Below are positions 39,004 through 48,496 of a DNA stretch of 64,000 nucleotides, piece after piece. The notes beneath the pieces were generated by a model. It searched no databases, was not told the origin of the DNA, and saw nothing but the letters and a program-made list of their open reading frames with translations. The DNA lies in assembly GCF_007676755.1 (NCBI RefSeq), contig NZ_VEBK01000006.1, positions 97,580 through 161,579 of the forward strand, written 5' to 3'. Position 1 is the first letter of the stretch. The number at the start of each line of letters is the position of its first letter. The position numbers and the translations under genes were made by a program. Origin of the DNA: Bacillus sp. FJAT-22090. Lineage in GTDB: Bacteria; Bacillota; Bacilli; Bacillales_A; Planococcaceae.

Positions 39004-39732
39004 ATTTCTGGTCTTTTGACTGCATTAATAAGTGTTGTCTCAGATCTTCCTCTTGTTCTCGGTTACTTAAAAGGGCAGGCATTTCATCAACCATTTACCC
39101 CCGAAGAAGAAAAAGTGATGATTGATCGTTTTTTAGACGGGGATTTATCCGCAAGGGATGAGCTCATTGAACGTAATATGCGCCTTGTAGCCCATGTCGT
39201 AAAAAAATTTCATCCAAAACACGAACTTTTAGATGATTATATTTCCATCGGGACGATTGGATTGATGAAAGCTGTTAATAGTTATACACCTACAAAAAAA
39301 ACAAAACTAGCAACATATGCAGCTAGATGTATAGAAAATGAAATCCTTATGTATTTACGTTCATTGAAAAAAGTACAAAAAGACGTTTCCTTGCATGAGC
39401 CAATCGGAATGGACAAAGATGGTCATTCCTTAGAAATAACTGATTTACTACAAAACATGGATAAAAGTACCGACGAGCAACTTGTCGATGAGGAAGATAC
39501 AAACAGATTGTATACACACTTATCTCATTTAGAAAAACGAGAGTTAGAAATTGTTATTCGAAGATACGGTTTACTGGGGCATGAACCAATGACCCAAAAG
39601 GAAATCTCCAAGCAATTGAAAATATCGAGGAGTTATGTCTCACGAATTGAAAAACGTGCACTTGTAAAATTATACCAGTCTTATATTCATGAAAAAAACT
39701 CTTTTGATGTATCAAACACCAAAAGAGCTTAG
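39004..39732 (+). CDS. sigK: Sporulation sigma factor SigK (likely ATT start)
   Basis: SigK is the late mother-cell sigma factor, made as pro-SigK and activated by membrane proteolysis. The protein has a hydrophobic pro-region (SGLLTALISVVSDLPLVLGY), region 2 (NMRLVAHVVKKFHP, SIGTIGLMKAV, ATYAARCIENEIL) and region 4 (KEISKQLKISRSYVSRIEKRA). The gene is intact, with no intervening element. An in-frame ATG exists at 38989 but has no ribosome binding site. GGAGGTGA lies just after it and five bases before ATT at 39004, which aligns with the usual pro-SigK N-terminus. Confidence 0.92.
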   Translation: MSGLLTALISVVSDLPLVLGYLKGQAFHQPFTPEEEKVMIDRFLDGDLSARDELIERNMRLVAHVVKKFHPKHELLDDYISIGTIGLMKAVNSYTPTKKTKLATYAARCIENEILMYLRSLKKVQKDVSLHEPIGMDKDGHSLEITDLLQNMDKSTDEQLVDEEDTNRLYTHLSHLEKRELEIVIRRYGLLGHEPMTQKEISKQLKISRSYVSRIEKRALVKLYQSYIHEKNSFDVSNTKRA

Positions 39733-39738
39733 AAGAAC

Positions 39739-39819
39739 TTAATCTTCGCTTGTCTCTGCTATCATGATAAATGATAAAACTGCAGTAATTAAAATTGCCA
39801 TTCCCATAATGAAAATCAT
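39739..39819 (-). CDS. 26-residue putative membrane peptide convergent with sigK
   Basis: A short minus-strand gene has a strong GGGGGAG six bases before its ATG. The product starts MIFIMGMAILITAVLSFIMI, a single membrane helix, and ends with the acidic tail AETSED. It faces sigK, with stop codons a few bases apart. The family is not recognised. It could be a small membrane regulator of sporulation or an unrelated small protein. The gap 39820-40042 beyond it shows nothing else. Confidence 0.6.
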   Translation of the reverse strand: MIFIMGMAILITAVLSFIMIAETSED

Positions 39820-40042
39820 TTAAATCTCCCCCTCTACTATAGTAGAAATACTGGTACCCTCATCATAGCATACAATTGAAAAATTATTAATAAGAAAAGT
39901 GAAAGGAACTCAGTTATTATGTCCATTACAATGATTTTTAGAACCCATGCTCAACACTTTTCCAATAAGTAAAAAATGGAACGGGCATCTTTTGCTTGTT
40001 CAACAATTAACTGACACAATTTTTAAAAATGATAAGTAGTAT

Positions 40043-40694
40043 AGAGATAATGCACGTAAGGAATTGGTCGCTTGGATTTTCGCAGAAGGGCGGTCGCGTT
40101 CCACGGGGTGAGCGCTGAGCCTTCACCGTCCGCTTAGGCGGACGCTTGTGAAGTCTCATCTGCCTCACTTAATCCCGTTGGAGTCGCCGCCCTTCTGCTC
40201 CAATCCATTAAATAAATTTCTAGCTAATTTGACTCCATGTTTTACACACCAACTTAAGGAATAAATGTAAACACTAAATTCCACTAAGCGGATTAGCAAG
40301 GCATAGCACGCTTTGAACAAGACATAGTCAATTTAGTAAGTAGATAGCTCGTTTTATCCCTAGTAATGGTGCAAATCTTTGTCGTCTCCCTACAAGTGAC
40401 TTTCCACATGAAAAGTAGTTACGTTAAACAGTCGCTTGGTTGCTTTCTACTGCAACTTGGTTATCATTGGCAATTTACTAGCGGCAAATAGGACATTACT
40501 TCATTTTTTTGTGTCAGAGTAAGTAAGCCGTTTCTCATTGATTTTCGTAGTAGGCGGCGACTCCTGCCGGATGAGTGGGCAAATGAGACATTCCAACGAA
40601 CGCGCAAGCGGCGGGAATGGCTCATCGCTCACCCGGCGGAAAGCGACCGACTGCTGCGAAAATCATAGCGGTTACTTTACGACGCATTATCTTT
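40043..40694. repeat. Composite inverted-repeat element, copy 2
   Basis: This non-coding element fills most of the gap between sigK and mtnN. The left arm (about 40043-40209) has gagccttcaccgtccgctta and gttggagtcgccgccctt. The right arm (about 40553-40694) has ggcggcgactcctgccgg and ggctcatcgctcacccggcg and is an imperfect reverse complement. The outer ends are agataatgc and gcattatct. The centre holds cttggttgc units, the complement of the gcaaccaa units in the other copies. The centre is longer than in copies 1 and 3. Confidence 0.8.
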
Positions 40695-40724
40695 AAAAAG
40701 TAAATGAACTTAGGTATAGTTTAA

Positions 40725-41417
40725 TTAAAGCTTTTCAATTACATGTAAGACAATTTCAGTTGAGTGCTTCGCTGCAACGGGTAAGAATTCATCAAAACTG
40801 ATAGAAGATTCTTTACCTGCTATATCTGATAAGGCACGAATTACGACAAAAGGTACTTCGAATTGATGACAAACTTGAGCTACAGCTGCTGCTTCCATTT
40901 CACAGGCTTTCATTTGTGGGAAATTTGCACGAACTGCTTCTACTTTTTCCGGATTATGCATAAAAATATCACCCGTTGCAATTAACCCGGTTGCCGCTTG
41001 GTGTTCGCCAATTTCTTGTACTGCTTCTTCTGCAAGTTTCATCAAATATTCGTCCGATTTAAAAGCGGCCGGAAGCTGAGGAACTTGTCCAATTTCATAA
41101 CCAAATGCGGTCACATCTACATCATGATGTCTTACTTCATCTGAAATAACGATTGCCCCCACTTCTAAGGTTGGGTCATATCCACCAGCGGAACCTGTAT
41201 TAATCACATAATCTGGTTTAAATTCGTTTAATAAAATAGATGTAGTCATTGCGGCATTTACTTTGCCGATTCCACTCTTTAAAAGAATTACCTCATGATT
41301 TTTATATGATCCTACAGTGAATTCACTGTTTGCGATTATTTTTGTTTCTGCATTTCCTATTTCCTGACGTAATAATTCTACTTCTTGCTCCATTGCACCA
41401 ATAACTGCGATTTTCAT
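40725..41417 (-). CDS. mtnN: 5'-methylthioadenosine/S-adenosylhomocysteine nucleosidase
   Basis: MtnN cleaves the glycosidic bond of MTA and SAH in methionine salvage and removal of methylation by-products. The 230-residue protein begins [16 protein letters not shown], with the conserved catalytic Glu. It also has [28 protein letters not shown] and the catalytic Asp in ALSDIAG. It follows yrrS, as in Bacillus subtilis. Confidence 0.96.
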   Translation of the reverse strand: MKIAVIGAMEQEVELLRQEIGNAETKIIANSEFTVGSYKNHEVILLKSGIGKVNAAMTTSILLNEFKPDYVINTGSAGGYDPTLEVGAIVISDEVRHHDVDVTAFGYEIGQVPQLPAAFKSDEYLMKLAEEAVQEIGEHQAATGLIATGDIFMHNPEKVEAVRANFPQMKACEMEAAAVAQVCHQFEVPFVVIRALSDIAGKESSISFDEFLPVAAKHSTEIVLHVIEKL

Positions 41418-41461
41418 ATGATGTTACCCCTCTCTAAAAGCACTTCTTTTAAAATAAGACA

Positions 41462-41490
41462 AAGACGCCCTTTAAGTCAAGAGGCGTCTT
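41462..41490 (-). terminator. Hairpin at the end of yrrS
   Basis: The stem aagacgcc / ggcgtctt overlaps the last yrrS codons on the minus strand. The downstream T run is modest. Confidence 0.65.
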
Positions 41491-42151
41491 CTAGTGATGC
41501 TAACTTTTCTTTTTTCGTTGGCTTCCATCCTTGACCATCTATCCACTCTAAAGAGATACGATAAATTTCTTTTCCGTCTTTAGAAGTTACCGTTCCAATA
41601 GACTTTTGAGGACTTCCACCATTACCTAAAAACTTCACATACATATTATTAGGATCTAATCCAGAAGCATACGATAAAGCTTTCACCTTTTCTGCCCAGT
41701 CTACAGATGAACTATCATAGCTTGAAACATGTTCACCCGTTTGTGTTGTTCCTATTGGTTCCCACTCAGAATCCTCTTCTACCGTTCCGATGTTGGAATC
41801 GTTAGATTGCTCTGTTGTTCCGGAATCAGATTCATCATTTTCCTCGACTGAATTGGTATTCTGATTTTCATTCTCGGTAGATGAAGAAGTGTTTGTCTCA
41901 TTTTGATTAGTTGATTCATTTGAATCTTCTTTCTCTATTTCACCGACTTCTTCTACAGTGTCATCTTGTTTTTCGGCAGTATCTGATACAGTTTGTTCCA
42001 CTGCAGATTCTTTTGGTTCATCACCTGTAACTATTTTGACAACTACTACAATGATTAATAAAAGTACTATTCCTATTAGCACATTCAAAATTGTATTTGT
42101 TTTTTTCTTTCGAGTTTGTCTCATATTCATCCGACGATTATTTTCAGGCAT
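41477..42151 (-). CDS. yrrS: YrrS family membrane protein (DUF1510)
   Basis: The 224-residue protein has a short basic cytosolic N-terminus, one membrane helix (about 22-42), a long acidic Ser/Thr/Asn/Glu-rich linker (about 45-130) and a C-terminal globular domain (EKVKALSYASGLDPNNMYV, then IYRISLEWIDGQGW). This is the YrrS/DUF1510 pattern; the family is linked to cell-wall or septal functions only by context. GGAGGAGG precedes the ATG. It lies between greA and mtnN. Confidence 0.85.
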   Translation of the reverse strand: MPENNRRMNMRQTRKKKTNTILNVLIGIVLLLIIVVVVKIVTGDEPKESAVEQTVSDTAEKQDDTVEEVGEIEKEDSNESTNQNETNTSSSTENENQNTNSVEENDESDSGTTEQSNDSNIGTVEEDSEWEPIGTTQTGEHVSSYDSSSVDWAEKVKALSYASGLDPNNMYVKFLGNGGSPQKSIGTVTSKDGKEIYRISLEWIDGQGWKPTKKEKLASLEDAS

Positions 42152-42230
42152 ACAATTCCTCCTCCATTACTTAGAGAATATATGATAATAAGACGTTTAT
42201 AAAGCATATTTAGTTTCAATTATCATAAAA

Positions 42231-42260
42231 AAAGAGGTAAACTTGGTCGTTTACCTCTTT
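42231..42260 (-). terminator. Terminator of greA
   Basis: A perfect 12-bp stem (aaagaggtaaac / gtttacctcttt) with a six-base loop has A/T runs on both sides and lies just after the greA stop codon. Confidence 0.93.
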
Positions 42261-42267
42261 TTTTGTT

Positions 42268-42741
42268 TTATGAAATTGATTTTATTTCTACGTCCATCTC
42301 TCCACCAGGTGTGACTATTTTCACTTTTTCACCGATTGTTTTACCAAGTAATCCTTTGGCAATAGGTGAATCATTTGAAATAAGGCCTTCCAGTGGATCG
42401 GCTTCCGCTGAACCAACAATTGTGTATGTCTCTTCATCACCATCAGGGAATTCGATGAATGTTACCGTTTTCCCAAGAGATACAGTATCGTTATTGCCTT
42501 CTTCCTCAATAATAACTGCATTTCGAATCATCGACTCTAAAGTAGAAATTCTACCTTCTACAAATGCTTGGTCTTCTTTTGCAGAATCATACTCCGAGTT
42601 CTCTGATAAGTCCCCAAAGCTTCTTGCAATTTTAATACGTTCTACTACCTCTTTACGTTTAACCGTTTTTAATTGCTCTAATTCTTCTTCTAATTTTTGT
42701 TTACCAGCAACGGTCATTGGATATTGTTTCTCTGTTGACAC
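42268..42741 (-). CDS. greA: Transcription elongation factor GreA
   Basis: GreA rescues backtracked RNA polymerase by stimulating transcript cleavage. The 157-residue protein has the N-terminal coiled coil with the acidic tip ([20 protein letters not shown]) and the C-terminal FKBP-like domain. The GTG at 42741 is chosen because AAAGGAG lies nine bases upstream and the product matches the usual length and N-terminus ([14 protein letters not shown]). An ATG two codons earlier sits too close to that site. Confidence 0.95.
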   Translation of the reverse strand: MSTEKQYPMTVAGKQKLEEELEQLKTVKRKEVVERIKIARSFGDLSENSEYDSAKEDQAFVEGRISTLESMIRNAVIIEEEGNNDTVSLGKTVTFIEFPDGDEETYTIVGSAEADPLEGLISNDSPIAKGLLGKTIGEKVKIVTPGGEMDVEIKSIS

Positions 42742-42854
42742 TCCCATACACTCCTTTAAATACACACTTAAAACATTGGTCATGTATCATTCATATGCTG
42801 TGTTTTAAAATGATATGAATTTCATGAAATAATTGTCAATCCACAATCATCATA

Positions 42855-43493
42855 TTATACAATTACGTCCGTTTCAAGAATAGTTTTTATTTTTGTAACC
42901 ATTAAATCGATTGCAACTTCATTTTGACCGCCTTCAGGTATAATAACATCTGCATATTTTTTGGTCGGCTCTATGAATTGATTGTGCATCGGACGTACTA
43001 CGGAAAGGTACTGTTCTACTACAGATTCTACTGTACGACCCCTTTCGTGGATATCTCTTAAAATACGGCGAATAATTCGTAAGTCTGAATCCGTGTCTAC
43101 AAACAATTTAATATTCATCAAATTACGCAGGCGCTCGTCCTCTAATACTAAAATACCTTCCAAAATAATTACATCTTTTGGTTCAATTGTGATTGTTTCT
43201 GACGAACGCGTATGTTGGGCATAGTCATACACTGGTTTTTCAACTGCTTTGTTATTCAATAAATCATTAATATGTTGTATGAGTAAATCATTATCAAAAG
43301 CAAGTGGATGATCATAGTTTGTGTTTAAACGTTCTTCAAATTTTAAATGGCTTTGGTCTTTATAATAATAATCTTGTTCGATTACGACAACTGAATGATC
43401 TTTGAATACATCGCTGATCGCATTTGTAACACTCGTTTTCCCTGAACCAGAACCACCAGTGATTCCAATGATAAGAGGAGTTCGACTTGACAT
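42855..43493 (-). CDS. udk: Uridine kinase
   Basis: Udk phosphorylates uridine and cytidine in pyrimidine salvage. The 212-residue protein has Walker [11 protein letters not shown] near residue 14, [11 protein letters not shown], the NYDHPLAFD nucleoside-binding segment and the [12 protein letters not shown] lid. It overlaps the end of trhP2 by one base, in the trmR-trhP1-trhP2-udk-greA order known from Bacillus subtilis. Confidence 0.96.
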   Translation of the reverse strand: MSSRTPLIIGITGGSGSGKTSVTNAISDVFKDHSVVVIEQDYYYKDQSHLKFEERLNTNYDHPLAFDNDLLIQHINDLLNNKAVEKPVYDYAQHTRSSETITIEPKDVIILEGILVLEDERLRNLMNIKLFVDTDSDLRIIRRILRDIHERGRTVESVVEQYLSVVRPMHNQFIEPTKKYADVIIPEGGQNEVAIDLMVTKIKTILETDVIV

Positions 43494-44767
43494 TATTTTA
43501 GCCCCTTTCTCATCATGTTATTTGGGTACAGCTTAACAGGACATGTAAACTGTACAATTTCTAAAGGATGTCTTGCCGCATCTAGGCGATTTCCTTTTTC
43601 GTTTGTTATTTCATCGATTATCACGCGAATATTTTCTATTTCTGGTCCGAAGAATTCTACTTCGTCGCCAGGTTTAAAATAGTTCCGTTGTTGAAGCGTT
43701 ACGACTTGTGTTTCTTCGTTATAATCCAGCACGAGACCTACAAAGTCGTATCCAAGTTTTTTATCGTGGACACCATACATTTGTTGCTCAACACCTGGTT
43801 CGCCTTCAAAGAAAGCAGTATCGGTTTCACGATTTGCGCATTTTTCAAGTTCTTCTAACCAAGCTGGGTGCATAACAAAGTTCTCTGGATCAGCACAATA
43901 TGCATCAATTACTTTACGATATACACTCACCACAGTAGCGATATAATGAATGGACTTCATCCGTCCTTCAATTTTCAATGAATCTATCCCTAATTCAATC
44001 ATTCTTGGGATGGACTCGACAAGTTTTAAATCTTTAGGACTCATTGCAAAAGGAATATCATTTTCCTCAAATAAAGCATGTTCTTCCTCATTGTTTTGTT
44101 CATATAAATCATAATCCCAACGACATGATTGGCAGCAACCACCGCGGTTGGAATCGCGTGCAGTCATATGATTGGAAAGCGTACACCTGCCACTGTATGC
44201 AATACACATTGCCCCGTGAATAAATGTTTCTATTTCGATATCCACTTTCTCTTTCATTAATTGAATTTCATCACCGCTCGTCTCACGTGCAAGCACAACA
44301 CGATGCAGACCCTCTTCTTTCCAGAACTGTACTGCTTTCCAGTTAGACAAAGATTGTTGTGTACTTAAGTGCAATTCTAGCTTTGGTGCGTACTTACGGC
44401 AAGTTTCAATAATTAATGGGTCTGCAACAATGATACCGGTTACACCTGCAGACTCAATTCCTTGTAAATATTCTTCTAAACCGTCCATATTCTCGTTATG
44501 CGCGAAAATATTTGTGGTTACATATATTTTAGCTCCATATTTGTTTGCAAACTCGACACCTTCTCGCATTTCCTCCAATGAAAAGTTTCCTGCATTCGAT
44601 CGAAGGCCAAATTCTTGACCACCGATAAACACAGCATCTGCTCCATAATGAATAGCAATTTTCAACTTTTCCAAATTACCTGCTGGTGCTAATAGTTCTG
44701 GTTTTTTTGTAATAACACGTTTACCATCTATAAGTTCGCTTATGTTGTCAAATTTAGTAATTACCAC
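43493..44767 (-). CDS. trhP2: U32 family tRNA 5-hydroxyuridine synthesis protein TrhP2 (YrrO)
   Basis: U32 'peptidase' family members YrrN and YrrO are required in Bacillus subtilis for the prephenate-dependent hydroxylation of U34 in tRNA. The 424-residue protein has the U32 signature [20 protein letters not shown] with cluster-binding cysteines, and [12 protein letters not shown]-terminal beta domain follows (about 330-410). The start is GTG, with AAAGGAAGG upstream. It pairs with the neighbouring paralogue at 44831 and with trmR. Confidence 0.9.
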   Translation of the reverse strand: MVITKFDNISELIDGKRVITKKPELLAPAGNLEKLKIAIHYGADAVFIGGQEFGLRSNAGNFSLEEMREGVEFANKYGAKIYVTTNIFAHNENMDGLEEYLQGIESAGVTGIIVADPLIIETCRKYAPKLELHLSTQQSLSNWKAVQFWKEEGLHRVVLARETSGDEIQLMKEKVDIEIETFIHGAMCIAYSGRCTLSNHMTARDSNRGGCCQSCRWDYDLYEQNNEEEHALFEENDIPFAMSPKDLKLVESIPRMIELGIDSLKIEGRMKSIHYIATVVSVYRKVIDAYCADPENFVMHPAWLEELEKCANRETDTAFFEGEPGVEQQMYGVHDKKLGYDFVGLVLDYNEETQVVTLQQRNYFKPGDEVEFFGPEIENIRVIIDEITNEKGNRLDAARHPLEIVQFTCPVKLYPNNMMRKGLK

Positions 44768-44830
44768 TTCTAACCTTCCTTTCTGTCGTGATTAAATTAT
44801 TATTTAATCTTACGTACCCTTTTATCTTTC

Positions 44831-45760
44831 TTAATAGACGGTTTCTTTGAAAAAGAATCCCGTATCTAAAGGTCTAAGTGAAGGTTGTATTCCGACTATT
44901 TTATTGTATAATTCCTTTTTTATTTCTTTGTAAGCTGACTTTGAATCATAATAAGCATCTATTGCTTGTCTATAATAGCCCGTTACAGTTGTAACATAAG
45001 ATGGATCATGCAAAATTCCATCTATTTTCAAACTATCTATTTCAGCATCTAAAAATTCATCTAATTCATCAATCATACACATATCATTGGGGCTAAATAT
45101 ATGCGTACCATTTTGATCCTCATAGATAGGATACTTATTCGAACGTTCTTTATCGTGCAAAAACATATTTTTATTTTTTGCACGATTTTCTACTTCCATC
45201 GCTTTATCTTGAAACAAGAAATAATTTCCTAGTAGGGAACGTTTAGATTGGAACATACAAGTCATTCCATGGATTTGCACCTCAACCTGAACATCCGCGT
45301 TTTCTTTAATTTCCACAATTTCATCTAAACTTAGCTCTCGAGCTAATACTGCACGAGTCGCGCCACGCTTACCCCAATAATTTGCCGTAAAATAATTCGT
45401 TGCTGTTTGTTCTGTATTCCAGTGAAGTGGAATGGAGACTCCTGATTCTCTTCTAGCAATGATAACTGCTGGGTCACCAAATGTTATTCCATCTACACCA
45501 ATTTCTTGTAGTTTCGTCAAATAGGGAACGAGTGCATCCATTTTGTCGTTATGGAAAATTCCGTTCATCGCCACATATAATTTCTTATTATGTTCTTTTG
45601 TTAGGTTTCTTGCAACTTCCATATCCCTAATCGTAAACTCTCCGGCTAAACGCAAGCCATAAAACTGTTCACCGACTAAAAAAGCATCTGCTCCTGCTTC
45701 GATTAGCTCTTTCATGTGTTCTATATTTGCTGGGGTTACTAAAAGCTCTGTCCTATTCAT
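44831..45760 (-). CDS. trhP1: U32 family tRNA 5-hydroxyuridine synthesis protein TrhP1 (YrrN)
   Basis: This is the shorter partner of TrhP2 in tRNA U34 hydroxylation. The 309-residue protein has the TIM-barrel U32 core but no C-terminal beta domain. Its signature region is degenerate: QIHGMTCMFQSKRSLLGNYF holds fewer cysteines than the same place in the neighbour. It follows trmR by four bases. Confidence 0.87.
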   Translation of the reverse strand: MNRTELLVTPANIEHMKELIEAGADAFLVGEQFYGLRLAGEFTIRDMEVARNLTKEHNKKLYVAMNGIFHNDKMDALVPYLTKLQEIGVDGITFGDPAVIIARRESGVSIPLHWNTEQTATNYFTANYWGKRGATRAVLARELSLDEIVEIKENADVQVEVQIHGMTCMFQSKRSLLGNYFLFQDKAMEVENRAKNKNMFLHDKERSNKYPIYEDQNGTHIFSPNDMCMIDELDEFLDAEIDSLKIDGILHDPSYVTTVTGYYRQAIDAYYDSKSAYKEIKKELYNKIVGIQPSLRPLDTGFFFKETVY

Positions 45761-45764
45761 CTCG

Positions 45765-46400
45765 TCACCTCTTAATACTTACTAGCATGCCATCTCCGAC
45801 TGGTAGAAATGCAGTGTCATAGTCAGCATGATTCATCAGCCATTCCATAAACTGATGTTGGTTACGTACCATCGTTCTTTTTCGCCTAGGCACTTCACTC
45901 ATCGGAAGTTCGGATAGCCCGTTTAACAATAAATTATCACAATAAATAACGCCCCCATCATTTAGAAAAGGTGCGTACTTTTCGAAGAAGTTTTTATACT
46001 GTCCTTTTGCTGCATCAATAAAAATAGCATCGAATGTTCGATGGCCTAATTGTGCCGCTGAAATTTCTAGTGCATCTCCTGTGATAACTTGTATGCGATG
46101 TTGCAAATTGCCACGTTCAATATAGTTTTTTGCAAGCTCTGCTTTTTGAATGTCACGTTCTAATGTTACAATTGTTACCTCTTCAAGCTTCGTCGCCATT
46201 CGCATAGCAGAATAGCCTATAGCTGTCCCTAGTTCCAAAATTGATGCTGGTTTTTGTAGAGAAAGTAGTTGGAGCAAAGATTCCATTCCCATTAACTGCA
46301 TAATGGGCACATGGTTTTCTTTTGCATACTGTTCCATTTCCGTGAATATAGCAGATCGAGGTTTTATAAAGTCTTTTAAAAAATCATCACTTACATTCAT
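45765..46400 (-). CDS. trmR: tRNA 5-hydroxyuridine methyltransferase TrmR (YrrM)
   Basis: TrmR uses SAM to convert ho5U34 to mo5U34, the step after TrhP1/TrhP2. The 211-residue protein has the O-methyltransferase fold with SILELGTAIGYSAMRMA (motif I), the acidic TLERD loop and FIDAAKGQY (metal-site Asp). It is the first gene of the wobble-uridine cluster. Confidence 0.92.
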   Translation of the reverse strand: MNVSDDFLKDFIKPRSAIFTEMEQYAKENHVPIMQLMGMESLLQLLSLQKPASILELGTAIGYSAMRMATKLEEVTIVTLERDIQKAELAKNYIERGNLQHRIQVITGDALEISAAQLGHRTFDAIFIDAAKGQYKNFFEKYAPFLNDGGVIYCDNLLLNGLSELPMSEVPRRKRTMVRNQHQFMEWLMNHADYDTAFLPVGDGMLVSIKR

Positions 46401-46518
46401 TCCAAGCTAACTCCTTTTGAATAAATAAAAAAGTACATACTTTTTTATCTAATAACTGTCTAGCTGTCATCTCTTGCTGCACTTCTTATGTAAAAAACAT
46501 AACTTATAATAGCATAGA

Positions 46519-46550
46519 AGGAGAAGGAATGCGACTTCATTCCTTCTCCT
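46519..46550 (-). terminator. Perfect hairpin downstream of mltG
   Basis: A 13-bp perfect stem (aggagaaggaatg / cattccttctcct) with a six-base loop follows mltG. There is no real T run on the minus strand. A second small hairpin next to T residues lies at about 46428-46448. The two may act together, or the first may protect the mRNA end. Confidence 0.6.
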
Positions 46551-46558
46551 ACAGTGTA

Positions 46559-47677
46559 TTATTTTAGAAATTCGTCTACTTTTTGAAGATGTTGTTCATA
46601 TGTTTCTGAAAAATGGTTACCGCCGTTTTTATCTGCAAGGAAATAAAAATAATTGGTTTTCGTCGGATTTAACACTGCTTCGATAGACGATTTTCCGGCA
46701 TTCGCTATCGGACCAGGTGGTAAACCTTTGTTCTGATACGTATTATATGGGTTGTCCACTTCTAAATCCTCAAATAGAACACGGTCCTTGTGACTGCCTA
46801 ATGCGTACAATACGGTCGGATCCGTTTGTAATGGCATATCAGCGTTTATTCGATTATAAAAGACACTTGCGATCGTTTCTCGATCTGTTTGTGCCGTTGC
46901 CTCTTCCTCTAGCAAAGATGCAAATGTTAACAACCAATGTACCGATTTCTCCTCTGTTTGAAGAAGATCATAATATCCAGAAACTGTTTTTTCTGTAGTG
47001 GCAATCATTGTCTCTGCAATCGTCTCCAAAGAAGGGCTTTTTTCAAAAAATGGATACGTCGCAGGGTATAAATATCCTTCTAATGCATACCTAACATTTT
47101 CTGCTTTAATCTCCTCGGAGAGTAAATTCGGGTATTTGGTCATCATTCTATCGACAAACTCATCACTCGTTACAAGCTTAAAGAATTCATCGGCCGATTG
47201 CCCCGTTTTCTTTTCAACAACTTGTCCTATTTGTTCTAATGTTAAACCCTCGGGTACGGTCAAAGTAAATACTGGTTCCCTATATACTTTTCCAGTTTTT
47301 AAACTTTCAATAATCTCATCTAAAGTCATCGCTTTCGTTAAACTATATTGTCCTGCCTGAAAGTTAGATTCATTATTGAATTTGGCATAGTATTTAAATA
47401 TTTTTGCGTTTTTAACAATTCCTTTCGCTTCTAGTGTCGCAGAAATGTTATCTAGACCCGAACCAATTGGTATATCCACATCTACAATCGCTTCAGATGT
47501 TGGATCCACAGGCTCTAAAGCGCTTTTTACGTAATTATAAGCAATGTAACCACTTATCCCGCAAACAATAAGTAGAAATACGACAATCGTTAAAACAATT
47601 CTTCTGACAAGTTTCACTTCTTTTTTCTTTTTTTTCATACGATCAAACATTATCTCTTTTTTTGATTCATTTTCCAC
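46559..47677 (-). CDS. mltG: Endolytic murein transglycosylase MltG
   Basis: MltG cuts nascent peptidoglycan strands inside the chain and sets glycan length. The 372-residue protein has a basic N-terminus, one membrane helix (about 27-47), a LysM-like region (about 70-150) and the YceG domain with the catalytic Glu in LLTFASLLEEEA. YNTYQNKGLPPGPIANAG lies near the end. The start is GTG after a G-rich ribosome binding site. It corresponds to yrrL. Confidence 0.94.
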   Translation of the reverse strand: MENESKKEIMFDRMKKKKKEVKLVRRIVLTIVVFLLIVCGISGYIAYNYVKSALEPVDPTSEAIVDVDIPIGSGLDNISATLEAKGIVKNAKIFKYYAKFNNESNFQAGQYSLTKAMTLDEIIESLKTGKVYREPVFTLTVPEGLTLEQIGQVVEKKTGQSADEFFKLVTSDEFVDRMMTKYPNLLSEEIKAENVRYALEGYLYPATYPFFEKSPSLETIAETMIATTEKTVSGYYDLLQTEEKSVHWLLTFASLLEEEATAQTDRETIASVFYNRINADMPLQTDPTVLYALGSHKDRVLFEDLEVDNPYNTYQNKGLPPGPIANAGKSSIEAVLNPTKTNYFYFLADKNGGNHFSETYEQHLQKVDEFLK

Positions 47678-47723
47678 GGGTTCCCCCCCTTATTCCAATT
47701 CATTATACTAGATAATGACCAAA

Positions 47724-47762
47724 AAGAAAAAGAAGGAATGAGGAGTACCTCTTTCCTTCTTA
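47724..47762 (-). terminator. Terminator of the ireB-ruvX-yrzB operon
   Basis: The minus-strand stem AGAAGGA.. / ..TCCTTCT has an inner GAGG/CCTC helix and is followed by TTTTTCTTTTT. It lies just after the yrzB stop codon. Confidence 0.8.
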
Positions 47763-47775
47763 ATTTGTCGAATTA

Positions 47776-48063
47776 TTAATCTTCGTCTTCTTCATCTAAA
47801 AATGTGTTTAACATTTCTTCGATCATATCCCACTCAGCATCTGTCTCGACTGGAAGTAATTCTCCATCTTCGCCATTTTCATTAGGAGTGAATGAGGAAG
47901 CATGAATTTCGATTTCTTCATCTTCATCTTCCTCTGCTCCTATAGGATAATAAAGTACGTAGGATTTTCCAAACTCTTCTGATTCAAATGTGAACAGTAC
48001 ATTGCAAAGCTGTTCGTTTCCATTATCATCTACAACTGTAATATTTTCTTGACCATGATCCAT
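47776..48063 (-). CDS. yrzB: DUF1292 family protein (YrzB)
   Basis: This is a conserved small acidic protein of unknown function. The 95-residue product has the DUF1292 pattern [20 protein letters not shown] and [12 protein letters not shown], and an acidic C-terminus ending FLDEEDED. It follows ruvX by 11 bases in the conserved ireB-ruvX-yrzB order. Confidence 0.9.
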   Translation of the reverse strand: MDHGQENITVVDDNGNEQLCNVLFTFESEEFGKSYVLYYPIGAEEDEDEEIEIHASSFTPNENGEDGELLPVETDAEWDMIEEMLNTFLDEEDED

Positions 48064-48074
48064 TTGCAGTCACC

Positions 48075-48494
48075 TCATCTATTTTTTCTATCTAGATAGC
48101 CTTGTAAAATCATTACGGCGGCCATCTTGTCAATTACTAGCTTCCGCTTTTTACGGCTAACATCTGCATCTATTAACATACGTTCTGCAGCCATTGTTGT
48201 CAATCTTTCATCCCACATTGTGACGGGAAAATTGTATTTATCGGTTAACATCTTCGCATAGTGCTCCGATGCTTCTGCACGAGGACCAATGGAATTATTC
48301 ATGTTTTTAGGAAAACCAACAACGAATTCTGTTACTTCATGTTGTTTTACTAATTCATCAATACGATCCAAACCAAAATCTAAATCGTCTTCATTAATTT
48401 TGATTGTTTCGATACCTTGTGCCGTCCAGCCAAGCGCATCACTGATCGCAACTCCCACTGTTCGAGAACCGACGTCTAAACCCATTATTCGCAT
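48075..48494 (-). CDS. ruvX: Holliday junction resolvase-like RuvX (YqgF)
   Basis: RuvX/YqgF proteins are RNase H-fold nucleases, proposed in pre-16S rRNA processing and recombination. The 139-residue protein has the acidic catalytic residues in [15 protein letters not shown] (first Asp) and DERLTT, plus [10 protein letters not shown]. It lies two bases from ireB upstream. Confidence 0.94.
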   Translation of the reverse strand: MRIMGLDVGSRTVGVAISDALGWTAQGIETIKINEDDLDFGLDRIDELVKQHEVTEFVVGFPKNMNNSIGPRAEASEHYAKMLTDKYNFPVTMWDERLTTMAAERMLIDADVSRKKRKLVIDKMAAVMILQGYLDRKNR

Positions 48495-48496
48495 GT

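Noticed and set aside
39698-39729. Hairpin ctcttttg/caaaagag at the end of sigK as a terminator
   Set aside because: The stem lies inside the last sigK codons with a large loop and no T run after it.
39004-39732. Interrupted sigK (skin-like element)
   Set aside because: The sigK frame is continuous through regions 2 to 4, so no intervening element is present.
42263-42808. 181-codon plus-strand ORF opposite greA
   Set aside because: It is a Ser-rich shadow of the clearly real greA gene on the other strand.
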